Assembly: GCA_028868895.1 (NCBI GenBank) | Contig: JAGWTP010000012.1 | Coordinates: 1-52,965 of the forward strand | DNA from: Burkholderiales bacterium | GTDB lineage: Bacteria; Pseudomonadota; Gammaproteobacteria; Burkholderiales; Burkholderiaceae_C | Reading direction: 5' to 3' | Length of the DNA stretch: 52,965 nucleotides | Shown here: positions 20,512-28,859 of the stretch, piece by piece | Position numbering within the stretch: the first letter of the stretch is position 1 | Layout: each line of letters starts with the position of its first letter | The notes under the pieces: model-generated | Told to the model about the DNA's origin: nothing | Seen by the model: the letters and a program-made list of their open reading frames with translations, nothing else | Database searches by the model: none | Program-made: the position numbers and the translations under genes

Positions 20512-21906
20512 TCAGATCGGCACGCCCACCAGATCGTGGCCCTGAGCGCCGACGATCTTCACCCGCGTGAACTCGCCGACCTTGAACGTCTTCGACGCCT
20601 TCTCTGGCGGCAGCAACTTTACGCTGCCGTCGATCTCGGGCGCGTCGGCGTACGAGCGCCCCACCCCGCCCTTGCGGCCCAGCGCCGGGGCGGAATCCAC
20701 CAGCACCTGCATGGTCGCGCCGATGCGGCGTTGCAGCTTTGCCGCCGACACGCTTTCGGCCACCTCCATGAAGCGCGCGCGGCGCTCTTCGCGCAGTGCG
20801 GTCGGCAGCATTCCGGGCAGGTCGTTCGCGGTCGCGCCGGCCACTGCCGAGTACGCAAAGCAGCCGGCGCGGTCGATCTGGGCCTCGCGCATGAAATCGA
20901 GCAGGTGCTCGAACTGGTCTTCGGTCTCGCCCGGAAAGCCGGCGATGAAGGTGCTGCGGATCACGATCTCGGGGCAGGCCTCGCGCCAGCGTTGCAGGCG
21001 CTCCAGGTTCTTCTCGCCGTTGGCTGGCCGCTTCATGCGCTTGAGCACCTCGGGGTGCGAGTGCTGGAACGGCACGTCGAGGTAGGGCAGGATCGCGCCG
21101 CTGGCCATCAACGGCAGGATCTGATCGACGTGCGGGTACGGGTAGACGTAGTGCAGACGCACCCAGGCGCCGTGCTGCGCGGCAAGTTCGGCGAGCTTCT
21201 CGCACAGGTCGGTCATGTGGGTCTTGACCGGGCGGCCGTCCCAGAAGCCGGTGCGGAACTTCACGTCGACGCCGTAGGCGCTGGTGTCCTGGCTGATCAC
21301 CAGCAGTTCCTTCACGCCGGCCTGGAACAGGCGCTGCGCCTCGCCGAGCACCTCGCCGATCGGGCGCGAGACCAGATCGCCGCGCATGCTCGGGATGATG
21401 CAGAACGAGCAGCGGTGGTTGCAGCCTTCGCTGATCTTCAGGTAGGCGTAGTGGCGCGGCGTGAGCTTCACGCCTTGCGCAGGCACCAGGTCGACGAAAG
21501 GGTCGTGCGGCTTCGGGCTGTGCCGATGGACGGCGTCCATCACCTCCTGCGTCGCATGCGGCCCGGTCACGGCGAGCACGCTCGGGTGCATCTGCCGCAC
21601 CAGGTTGCCGCCACCCTCGCCGGCCTTGGCGCCGAGGCAGCCGGTGACGATCACCTTGCCGTTCTCGGCCAGCGCCTCGCCGATGGTGTCGAGGCTCTCT
21701 TTCACCGCGTCGTCGATGAAGCCGCAGGTGTTGACGATCACCAGGTCGGCGCCGGCGAAGGTCTTGGATGTGTCGTAGCCTTCGGCCCGCAGTTGCGTGA
21801 GGATCAGCTCGGAATCGGTCAGTGCCTTCGGGCAGCCGAGCGAGACGAAACCGATCTTCGGTGCGGCGGTGGCGGCGGGCGGGCGGGCGAGCGTGTCTTG
21901 GGTCAT
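20512..21906 (-). CDS. rimO: Ribosomal protein uS12 methylthiotransferase RimO
   Basis: Radical-SAM enzyme that adds a methylthio group to an aspartate of ribosomal protein S12. The 464-residue product has the N-terminal cluster cysteines C25 ([12 protein letters not shown]), C61 and C90. The radical SAM cluster CNHRCSFC (C162, C166, C169) and a C-terminal TRAM domain (about 395-464) follow. The [12 protein letters not shown] motif separates it from MiaB. It ends 79 bp before the start of the flavin oxidoreductase on the same strand. Confidence 0.96.
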   Translation of the reverse strand: MTQDTLARPPAATAAPKIGFVSLGCPKALTDSELILTQLRAEGYDTSKTFAGADLVIVNTCGFIDDAVKESLDTIGEALAENGKVIVTGCLGAKAGEGGGNLVRQMHPSVLAVTGPHATQEVMDAVHRHSPKPHDPFVDLVPAQGVKLTPRHYAYLKISEGCNHRCSFCIIPSMRGDLVSRPIGEVLGEAQRLFQAGVKELLVISQDTSAYGVDVKFRTGFWDGRPVKTHMTDLCEKLAELAAQHGAWVRLHYVYPYPHVDQILPLMASGAILPYLDVPFQHSHPEVLKRMKRPANGEKNLERLQRWREACPEIVIRSTFIAGFPGETEDQFEHLLDFMREAQIDRAGCFAYSAVAGATANDLPGMLPTALREERRARFMEVAESVSAAKLQRRIGATMQVLVDSAPALGRKGGVGRSYADAPEIDGSVKLLPPEKASKTFKVGEFTRVKIVGAQGHDLVGVPI

Positions 21907-21943
21907 CGGCGGATTTTCGCCGATCTGCGCCGCCGCCCCGCGA

Positions 21944-22579
21944 TCAGCGCTTGGGCGGCTTGAACCCCGGCATGCCGGGGAACAGCGTGCCGGCCTGCTT
22001 GGCCATCTGCTCCTGCATCTGCGCGAACATGTTGCGCGACTGCTCGAGGTAGTTGCCCATCAGCCCCTGCACCACCGGCGCCTGGCCGCTCAGAAACTGC
22101 GACCACATCTCGGGTGTTTGCGCGGTCGGGTCGTACAAGCCCTTGGACTGCTCGGCCAGGCGCGCCTGGATGTCGGTGAAGGTCTGCAGGTTCTTCTCGA
22201 GGTACGAGCCCATCATGCCCTGCATCGAATGGCCGTAGAAGCGGATGATCTGCGCCAGCATCGGCGCCGAGAACATCGGCACCCCGCCGCTCTCTTCTTC
22301 GAGAATGATCTGCAGCAGGATGCTGCGCGTGAGGTCTTCGCCGGTCTTGGCATCACGCACCTCGAACAACTCGGCCGACAGCACCATCGCCTTCACGTCG
22401 GCCAGCGTGATGTAGCTGCTCAGCTGGGTGTCGTAGAGCCGGCGGTTCGGGTACTTCTTGAGGATGCGCGGCCCGGCGGGCGAGGTGGCGGCCGTCGTGG
22501 CGGCTTTGGCCGCCGAGGTGGCGGCGTGGCCCGGCTCGCCGCTCGCCTCGGGTCTGACTGCGCGGCGGGTTGGGGCCAT
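21944..22579 (-). CDS. phaR: Polyhydroxyalkanoate synthesis repressor PhaR
   Basis: Regulator that binds both DNA and PHA granules and represses phasin genes and itself. The 211-residue product has an Ala/Thr-rich leader of about 35 residues. The PHA DNA-binding domain [20 protein letters not shown] follows, then the PHB-accumulation regulatory repeats ([55 protein letters not shown]). The C-terminus is [13 protein letters not shown] perfect inverted repeat lies 14 bp upstream of its start. No PHA synthase is in the window. Confidence 0.95.
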   Translation of the reverse strand: MAPTRRAVRPEASGEPGHAATSAAKAATTAATSPAGPRILKKYPNRRLYDTQLSSYITLADVKAMVLSAELFEVRDAKTGEDLTRSILLQIILEEESGGVPMFSAPMLAQIIRFYGHSMQGMMGSYLEKNLQTFTDIQARLAEQSKGLYDPTAQTPEMWSQFLSGQAPVVQGLMGNYLEQSRNMFAQMQEQMAKQAGTLFPGMPGFKPPKR

Positions 22580-22593
22580 TCGGCAATTCCTTC

Positions 22594-22611
22594 GTTGTGC
22601 ACCTGCACAAC
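22594..22611. promoter_or_regulatory. Perfect palindrome upstream of phaR (candidate PhaR operator)
   Basis: GTTGTGCA-CC-TGCACAAC is an 8-bp perfect inverted repeat with a 2-bp spacer, ending 14 bp before the phaR start. PhaR is known to autoregulate and to bind TGC-containing repeats, so this is the obvious operator candidate. The same arms have no equivalent elsewhere in the window that I noticed. Confidence 0.6.
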
Positions 22612-22673
22612 GATTCTAGAAGTGCGACCGGATGCGCCTCGAAGGGGTTTTCCCGCGCGCACGCGCCCGCCGT

Positions 22674-23822
22674 TCAGGGCTGGTATTTCCAGGCCCCGTT
22701 CTCGACCTTCACCATCACCCGCGCGCGCTGATCGAGCCCGAGGTGGTCGGTGGGCGACATGTTGAAGATGCCGTGCGCACCGTGCACGTCCTTGCTGCGC
22801 TCGAGCGCGTCGCGCAACGCCGAACGGAACTCCGCCGTTCCCGGCTGCGCCGTCTTGAGCGCCTGCACCACCGCGCCGCGCATCAGCAGGCCGGCGTCCC
22901 AGGCGTGCCCACCGAAGGTCGAGACCGATCCCTTGCCATACATCGCCTCGTACTTGCCGATGTACTCCAGCGCCGACTTCTTCACCGGGTTGCTGGCCGG
23001 CAGCTGCGCGGCGACCAGCACCGGACCCGCCGGCAGCAATGTGCCCTCGACGTCCTTGCCGCCCACGCGCAGGAAATCGTTGTTCGCCACGCCGTGCGTC
23101 TGGTAGTACTTGCCGGTGTAGCCGCGTTCCTTCAGCGCTCGCTGCGGCAGCACCGCGGGCGTGCCGGACGCAGCGATCAGCACCGCGTCGGGCCTGGCGG
23201 CGACGATCTTCAGCACCTGGCCGGTCACCGAGGTGTCGGTGCGCACGTAGCGCTCGCTCGCGACGATCGTCAAGCCTTTCAGCGCCGCCGCCTTCGCGAA
23301 CTCCTGGTACCAGCCTTCGCCGTAGGCGTCGGCGAAGCCGATGAAGCCGACCGTCTTGACGCCGGCGTCGGCCATGCTGGTGGCCACGGCCAGCGACATC
23401 ATGATGTCGTTCTGCGGCGTCTTGAAGACCCAGCGGCGCTTGGCGTCCATCGGCTCGACGATCCGTGCCGACGCCGCCATCGAGATCATCGGCGTCTGGT
23501 TCTCGGCGACCACATCGATCATCGCCAGCGAGTTCGGGGTGATCGTCGAGCCCAGGATGATGTCGACCTTGTCCTCAGTGATCAGCTTGCGCGTGTTGCT
23601 GACGGCCTGCGTCGTGTCGGAGGCATCGTCGAGCACGAGGTAGTTGACCTTCTGGCCGCCGATGGTGTGCGGCAGCAAGGCGATCGTGTTCTTCTCGGGA
23701 ATGCCCAGCGACGCCGCCGGGCCGGTGGCCGAAACGATCACGCCGACATTGACATCGGCGTGGGCGAGGCCGGCAACGCCGAACGCGATGGCGACCGCGA
23801 CGAGCATCTTCTTCAGGTTCAT
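22674..23822 (-). CDS. ABC transporter substrate-binding protein (branched-chain amino acid/aromatic type)
   Basis: 382-residue periplasmic protein. The signal peptide is MNLKKMLVAVAIAFGVAGLAHA, followed by a Leu/Ile/Val-type binding fold (DVNVGVIVSATGPAASLGIPEKN, YLVLDDASDTTQAVSNTRKL, ILGSTITPNSLAMIDV). ATG 23822 has GGAGA 7 nt upstream; the longer open frame runs into the TetR gene. No permease or ATPase gene is adjacent, so it is an orphan in this window. Its place after paaG and a TetR regulator suggests an aromatic acid or related ligand, by inference only. Confidence 0.88.
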   Translation of the reverse strand: MNLKKMLVAVAIAFGVAGLAHADVNVGVIVSATGPAASLGIPEKNTIALLPHTIGGQKVNYLVLDDASDTTQAVSNTRKLITEDKVDIILGSTITPNSLAMIDVVAENQTPMISMAASARIVEPMDAKRRWVFKTPQNDIMMSLAVATSMADAGVKTVGFIGFADAYGEGWYQEFAKAAALKGLTIVASERYVRTDTSVTGQVLKIVAARPDAVLIAASGTPAVLPQRALKERGYTGKYYQTHGVANNDFLRVGGKDVEGTLLPAGPVLVAAQLPASNPVKKSALEYIGKYEAMYGKGSVSTFGGHAWDAGLLMRGAVVQALKTAQPGTAEFRSALRDALERSKDVHGAHGIFNMSPTDHLGLDQRARVMVKVENGAWKYQP

Positions 23823-23878
23823 GAGTGTCTCCGGTGAGGGGTTGTGAATCGCGATGAACGGGGTTTGCGCGACGCGCG

Positions 23879-24565
23879 TCAGGCGCGCCGCCGGTCTGCC
23901 AGGGTTGCGGCGGGCTCGCGCGAGCGCTTCTTCTTTGTCGCCGCAGCCGGCGCGACGGCATGGGTCTGCGGCACGCGCACCGCATTCAGCCCGCCAAAGA
24001 AGAGCTCGGTGACGATCGGCGCCATCGCCGCGTGCGTCAGCCGGCCGGTCGGCCGCAACCAGGTGAACATCCAGTTCATCATGCCGAACAGCAGCATGGT
24101 CAGCGGCTTGTGCAACTCGGCCGCGCGCAGTTCGGGGCGCACGCCGGCGATCGCATCGGCGAACGCGGCGACGACCTCGCGTTGGCCGTCGAGCACGCGC
24201 TCGCGATCGGCCGGTTCGAGAAACCGGATGTCCTCGGTCAGCACGCGGTGCGCCGCCTGCGCATCGGCGTAGGCCTCGAGAAAGCTGCCGATCAATGCGC
24301 GCAAGCGCTCCGGCGCGTCGAGCGGACGCTGCTCGGCGAGCACCACCAGCGTCTTGAGCCGGCCGACGTGGTCTTCGGCGATCTCGACCAGCAACTGGTA
24401 CTTGTCGCGCACGTAGTGGTACAGCGACGGCTTGGAGATGCCACAGGCCAGCGCGACCTGGTTCATCGAGGTGGCGGTGTAGCCGCGGCGCGCGAACAAT
24501 TCGGCGGCACGGGCGAGGATCTGCTCGCGCTGCGGGCCATAACCGGGGGCGCGGCCGCGGGGCAT
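23879..24565 (-). CDS. TetR/AcrR-family regulator, probably of phenylacetate catabolism (PaaR-like)
   Basis: 228-residue repressor with an N-terminal helix-turn-helix (QREQILARAAELFARRGYTA, then MNQVALACGISKPSLYHYVRDKYQLL). A helical ligand-binding domain follows, and the C-terminal tail is basic (TKKKRSRE). Its ATG shares one base with the paaG stop (TGATG), so the genes are coupled. The palindrome CGACCG-GA-CGGTCG upstream of paaG is a likely binding site. The PaaR name rests on context; the ligand is not readable from sequence. Confidence 0.83.
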   Translation of the reverse strand: MPRGRAPGYGPQREQILARAAELFARRGYTATSMNQVALACGISKPSLYHYVRDKYQLLVEIAEDHVGRLKTLVVLAEQRPLDAPERLRALIGSFLEAYADAQAAHRVLTEDIRFLEPADRERVLDGQREVVAAFADAIAGVRPELRAAELHKPLTMLLFGMMNWMFTWLRPTGRLTHAAMAPIVTELFFGGLNAVRVPQTHAVAPAAATKKKRSREPAATLADRRRA

Positions 24566-25368
24566 CAGCGGTCGCTGAAGTGGGCGGGGCGCTTGGCCAT
24601 GAACGCGGCCACGCCTTCGAGGTAGTCGCGCGAGGCACTCAGCCGGCTTTGCCACTCGCCCTCGAGGCTCAGCGCATCGGCCAGGCCGAGTTGCATGGAG
24701 GCATCGATCACTGCACGCGTGGCCACCAGCGCCTTCACCGGCATCGCCGCCAGGCGCGCGGCCGTCGCGCTCACGTCATCGGCGAACGCGGCGTCGTCGA
24801 CGCATTTCCAGATCAGGCCCATCTGCTGCGCTGCTTCAGCGGTCAGCTTGTCGCCGGTCATGGCCAGCGCGAGCGCATTGGCGCGCCCGACCAGGCGCGG
24901 CAGCAGCCAGGTGCCGCCAGCGTCGGGCACCAGGCCGATCTTCGAGAAGGCCTGGATGAAGCTCGCCGAGCGCGCCGCGATCACGATGTCGCAGCCCAGC
25001 GCCAGGCTCGCCCCGGCGCCCGCACACACCCCGTTGACCGCGGCGATCACCGGCACCGGCATCGCGCGCAGGCGCAGCACCAGCGGCTTGTAGTAGCGCT
25101 CGATCACGTTGCCCACGTCGGTGGGGCGGGCACCGGGCGCCAGGTTGGGCGCGACCGCCGGATCGGCCAGATCCTGCCCGGCGCAAAACGCCCGCCCGGC
25201 GCCGGTGAGCACCAGGCAGCGCACTTGCGCGTCGGTCTCTGCCTCGCTCAACGCTTGCGCCAGCGCCTCGTGCATGTCCGCCGTGAAGCTGTTGAGCGCC
25301 TTCGGGCGGTTCAGCGTGAGCGTGCGAACCGCGCCGACTTGCGCGCTCAGCACCAGGGGTTCGGACAT
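24565..25368 (-). CDS. paaG: PaaG-like 2-(1,2-epoxy-1,2-dihydrophenyl)acetyl-CoA isomerase (enoyl-CoA hydratase family)
   Basis: Crotonase-fold enzyme of aerobic phenylacetate degradation, converting epoxyphenylacetyl-CoA to the oxepin-CoA. The 267-residue product has oxyanion-hole segments RAFCAGQDLAD and AVNGVCAGAGASLALGCDI, and the catalytic aspartate in IGLVPDAGGTW. The C-terminus DYLEGVAAFMAKRPAHFSDR is PaaG-like. A general enoyl-CoA hydratase remains possible because paaA-E, paaZ and paaK are absent here. ATG 25368 is preferred to 25386. Confidence 0.82.
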   Translation of the reverse strand: MSEPLVLSAQVGAVRTLTLNRPKALNSFTADMHEALAQALSEAETDAQVRCLVLTGAGRAFCAGQDLADPAVAPNLAPGARPTDVGNVIERYYKPLVLRLRAMPVPVIAAVNGVCAGAGASLALGCDIVIAARSASFIQAFSKIGLVPDAGGTWLLPRLVGRANALALAMTGDKLTAEAAQQMGLIWKCVDDAAFADDVSATAARLAAMPVKALVATRAVIDASMQLGLADALSLEGEWQSRLSASRDYLEGVAAFMAKRPAHFSDR

Positions 25369-25432
25369 GCGCAGGCTCCAGTTCACCGGCCGATGCGCAC
25401 CTGGATGTGCGCGGCGGCGGAAAAAACATCCT

Positions 25433-25446
25433 CGACCGGACGGTCG
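25433..25446. promoter_or_regulatory. Candidate TetR/PaaR operator upstream of paaG
   Basis: Perfect inverted repeat CGACCG-GA-CGGTCG, 65 bp upstream of the paaG start. The size and symmetry suit a TetR dimer. It resembles the ACCGACCGGTCGGT-like sites I recall for PaaR in betaproteobacteria. Confidence 0.6.
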
Positions 25447-25645
25447 GCAAAGTCTAAGTCGGATGGCGGCGCTCGGGCAAGGCGCGCAGCGCCGGACTTA
25501 CCCTGGGCCATGACGCGTGGCCGCGTCGTGGTTTTCCCCCCGACATGCGGGTTGCCGCTGGCATGGGATGCGTGCACCATCGGCTGGCGACGACAACGCA
25601 AGCCGCTCGGTCCCCGACGCCACGCCAACCACCGACCTGATCGAC

Positions 25646-25939
25646 ATGGAACCCACCTATTTCGCACAGTACCGCGGCTTCGAATTTCAGTGCTCGCCCG
25701 AGCGACTGGGCTCCCGCGCATTCGCACCGCGCCTCGTGATTTACGACGCCTACGAATCGGTCTCGCTCGAGATCCCGATCGGCGTGCCCACTCCGCCCTT
25801 CGACGACCCCACGGCCGCCGCCCACCAGGCGTTTGCGCACGGCAGGCGTTGGGTGGACCGCGGCTTCGGCACCGCCGACGGCGGCCTCGCCTGTGGCCTG
25901 GAGTCGCCGGAATCCACGCTGACGCAGTTGCCGCGCTGA
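25646..25939 (+). CDS. Small hypothetical protein
   Basis: 97-residue product starting MEPTYFAQYRGFEFQCSPER. No signal peptide or membrane segment is visible. The pattern of a short beta-rich N-terminus with a single cysteine and a following AAHQAFAHGRRWVDRGFG helix recalls small uncharacterised Burkholderiales proteins, but I do not recognise a named family. The longer open frame to 25517 is less likely. It stands alone between paaG (divergent) and the phospholipase-like gene. Confidence 0.6.
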   Translation: MEPTYFAQYRGFEFQCSPERLGSRAFAPRLVIYDAYESVSLEIPIGVPTPPFDDPTAAAHQAFAHGRRWVDRGFGTADGGLACGLESPESTLTQLPR

Positions 25940-26302
25940 GCGGCGGCGTTGCGCCCGGCAGCCCCGGCCGGTGGTCGACACCGGCCACCGGTGACCGCAT
26001 GCGTGCGCGCCTGCCGCGAGGCTCGCACCACCGCAGCGCGAGTTCCGAACCCGATTTCGTTCGACGTCGCGTGCCGACGCGCGAGCCGCGCCGCAGCCTT
26101 CGTCGCGCGGCGCGGTGACTCGACTCGAACCTGCGCCCCCCAAGTCTGAAGTGGCAAATGTGAGCGCACTCGCCTACCTATAGGGGCAGCGCAGTGAACG
26201 CGCGTCGCCACCCTCGCAAGGCATTGCATTGGCTTGCGTCGCTTGCAGTTTCGAATAACCGCCGACGCGCACCCGCTGCCATGAACCAACAGCGAGGTCG
26301 GC
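25940..26302. other. Gene-free 363-bp spacer before the phospholipase-like operon
   Basis: No credible gene. It holds a locally AT-richer stretch near 26220-26270 (CATTGCATTGGCTTGCG then TTTCGAATAACC) that could contain the operon promoter. It also holds a 10-bp tRNA T-loop-like string GACTCGAACC (26121-26130) without the rest of a tRNA. Confidence 0.4.
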
Positions 26303-28846
26303 ATGCCTGGGCACTTCACTCACATCTACACGGCGCGGCGGGTTTCCGATCATTTGCTGACGGGCAAGTTTCCGGATTGGCCGGTGCCGGTCCCGGAACT
26401 GGCTCATTTCACGCCCACTGCGTGCGGGCAGGCGATGCGGGACTGGGAAAAGTTCACCGCGATCGGCGCCATCGGCCCCGATCTCTTCTACTTCTCGCAG
26501 GACTACAACAGCAATCCGATCGGCCCGCTGTCCGACGAGCTGATGCTGGCCTTGAAGGTCTACTACTTCTTCGATGCCGCCAAGGAAGACGACTGGGAGC
26601 CGCTCCTCATCATCCTCGACAAGGTGAGTTCGACGATGGCGCAGTTGCTGCGCATCCTGATCAAGCTGCAAAAGATCTGGAATGAGTTCGTGGCCGGCTG
26701 GAACGCCACGATCGGGCCGCTGGTGGCGACCGCCGCCGACCTGACCGATGCGCTCACCGGCGGCGTGATCAGCGAGTTCAAGGTCGTGATCGCGGAGCTC
26801 AAGGTGGCGCTGGTCGCCATCGGCGAGGAAGAACTGCTCACGTTCAAGGACATCTTCACGATGTTCGACACCTGCGTGCAAAAGGGCTTCGACGAGCAGT
26901 CGTTCCTGTGGAGCGACATGTCGCACTACCGGCGGCCGTCGGCCATGTGCCGGGCATTGGTGCGCCAGGCCGAGCTGCTGCTCGATGGCGAGGACGGCGA
27001 GCGCCGCTCGCAGCAGTTTCTCGCGTTCGCACTGGGTTACATCACGCACGTGGGCACCGACGTGGTGGCCCATTCGTTCGTCAACGAGCAGTGCGGCGGC
27101 CCGTTTCGCAACCACCCGCAGCGCCACCACCTGATCGAGAACCACATCGACGCCTGGAACTACGGGCTGACGCGCGACGGCGAGACGATCCCGGCCGACC
27201 CCTGGGGTGCCACCGACACCTACCCCGAACTGTCGATGTGCGCGCTGTGGTTCGCGGTGCAGATGACGCCCGACGACCCGCGCGGCGCGCAACGGCCGCC
27301 GACGCTGCCCGACGACCCCGCCGAGCGCAAGAAGGCGCTCGATGTCGACGGCGAGATGCCCGGCTGGATGGCCGACGCGATCGTGCGCGCGATGATCGAT
27401 GCATTCGCCGACCATCCACATCCGCTCATCTACGGCGGCGACTCGTTCCAGTCGGCCATCGACCAGGGCAAGCTGGCCGACGTGATCTTCGCGGTGACCG
27501 GACACGGCATGGACCGGCCGTTCTCGGAGTTGCTCGACGCGATCGCACCTCCGCCGGCTTTCAGCGTGCCCAAGGGCTTCCCGCTGCCCTGGCAGATCCA
27601 GACGATCTACAAGATCATGATCAGCTTCTACAAGTTCTCGTTCAACGGGACCTGGGAGCTGCAGAAGCCGCGCAAGCCGGACTTCATCATCACGCCTCCC
27701 GCGTCCGACATCGAGAACCTGCTGCAACCGCCCGACTTCAGCGGCGCCGACACCGGCAACCCGATCGCCGACGTCTGCGCGGCCATCGTGGCGCTGTTCG
27801 AGTGGGCGATCAAGGAGCTCGAAGCGGCGCTGCAACTCGCCGAAGACCTGATCAAGATGCTGGTGAGCCCGTCGACGTACCTGATCCGCCTGGGCTTGTA
27901 CGAACTGGCCATGATGGTCTGGGACGTCGCGGTGAAAACCCACGACGTGCTCGCGCACACCGGCTTCTTCATGCCGCACGCCGAGCAGCGCTACGACGAC
28001 GGCGAATTGCGGCTGCCCAACGAGATCGACCTGCCACTCATCACGCTCGGGGGCACGGTCGACAGCGCGTTCCAGCAGGCGCTGGCCGCTGCGGTGGACC
28101 CATTCGGCAATCTCGACAAGGACGCCTCGGCGATCGGCCTGGGCCACTCGGTGCTCGACCGAAACTATCCCTACTACCCGGTCCTGCGCAAGCACCTCAA
28201 CGCCGACGGCACGGTGCAGATTCCGCTCGAGGGTTGGGAGTTCCGCCGGCCGTGGGCCTATCCGAACATCAGCCTGTTCACGACCGACGGCAAGACCAAC
28301 TTCCAGATGCCCACGCCCACCGAGACCTACGACCCGAGCAAGTCCGACGCCAGCGCGGCCCACGGCGCCTACAAGCCGCTGCGGCCGGGGCCGTACCGGG
28401 CCGGCGCCCGCCCCGACGTGTTCTTCAGGCTCGGCGCGCCGGTGGATCCGCAGACCCGTTCCGCCTACGAGCAGGCACAGACCCCGGCGCAGACCGACCG
28501 GCTCAACGAGGCGCACCTGACCGGCGAGCAAACGTCGAGCCCGCTGGGCGACCCGATCCCGTTCTCCGCCTACCTGATCGGCAGGCTGGCCAACGACACC
28601 GGTTTCGCGACCCAGTACAACCTCGACAGCGACCGCGCGTTCGCCTACCTGACCTGGGACTGGATCCGTCAGGACGCCAAGAACGGCAAGGACGCGTACG
28701 CCACCACCGATCTCGGCTTTCGCTATCTCAAGCCGGTGGTCGCGCCCGAAGGCTCGGTCGAATGGGATCTGGGCAAGACGCCGCTGCAGTTGAAGTACGT
28801 CGACACGCCCGATCCGGCTGCGCCCGCGCCGGGACCGATCCACTGA
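26303..28846 (+). CDS. Zinc-dependent phospholipase C family protein, large form
   Basis: 847-residue protein whose N-terminal third matches the zinc-dependent phospholipase C/P1-nuclease-like fold. H4 and H7 are in MPGHFTHIYTARRV, with GAIGPDLFYFSQD at about 57-69. GYITHVGTDVVAHSFVN at about 243-259 and RHHLIENHIDAWNY at about 275-288 supply further His/Asp ligands. A long insertion (about 85-195) and about 500 extra C-terminal residues with amphipathic helices have no recognisable domain. No signal peptide is seen. The substrate is unknown. It is followed after 13 bp by the cysteine-rich gene, and a GCGAGG-like site precedes ATG 26303. Confidence 0.8.
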   Translation: MPGHFTHIYTARRVSDHLLTGKFPDWPVPVPELAHFTPTACGQAMRDWEKFTAIGAIGPDLFYFSQDYNSNPIGPLSDELMLALKVYYFFDAAKEDDWEPLLIILDKVSSTMAQLLRILIKLQKIWNEFVAGWNATIGPLVATAADLTDALTGGVISEFKVVIAELKVALVAIGEEELLTFKDIFTMFDTCVQKGFDEQSFLWSDMSHYRRPSAMCRALVRQAELLLDGEDGERRSQQFLAFALGYITHVGTDVVAHSFVNEQCGGPFRNHPQRHHLIENHIDAWNYGLTRDGETIPADPWGATDTYPELSMCALWFAVQMTPDDPRGAQRPPTLPDDPAERKKALDVDGEMPGWMADAIVRAMIDAFADHPHPLIYGGDSFQSAIDQGKLADVIFAVTGHGMDRPFSELLDAIAPPPAFSVPKGFPLPWQIQTIYKIMISFYKFSFNGTWELQKPRKPDFIITPPASDIENLLQPPDFSGADTGNPIADVCAAIVALFEWAIKELEAALQLAEDLIKMLVSPSTYLIRLGLYELAMMVWDVAVKTHDVLAHTGFFMPHAEQRYDDGELRLPNEIDLPLITLGGTVDSAFQQALAAAVDPFGNLDKDASAIGLGHSVLDRNYPYYPVLRKHLNADGTVQIPLEGWEFRRPWAYPNISLFTTDGKTNFQMPTPTETYDPSKSDASAAHGAYKPLRPGPYRAGARPDVFFRLGAPVDPQTRSAYEQAQTPAQTDRLNEAHLTGEQTSSPLGDPIPFSAYLIGRLANDTGFATQYNLDSDRAFAYLTWDWIRQDAKNGKDAYATTDLGFRYLKPVVAPEGSVEWDLGKTPLQLKYVDTPDPAAPAPGPIH

Positions 28847-28859
28847 AGGGAGGCCCGCC

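Noticed and set aside
26121-26150. tRNA-like string (GACTCGAACCTGCG) suggesting a tRNA or attachment site
   Set aside because: Only a T-loop-like stretch is present; the T-stem partner, anticodon arm and acceptor stem do not form, and no second copy was found downstream of the operon, so neither a tRNA nor an att site is supported.
26174-28843. 889-codon open frame on the - strand opposite the phospholipase-like gene
   Set aside because: Its composition is the usual antisense shadow, with no motif; the + strand frame has PLC-type zinc motifs and a start followed by a tight operon.
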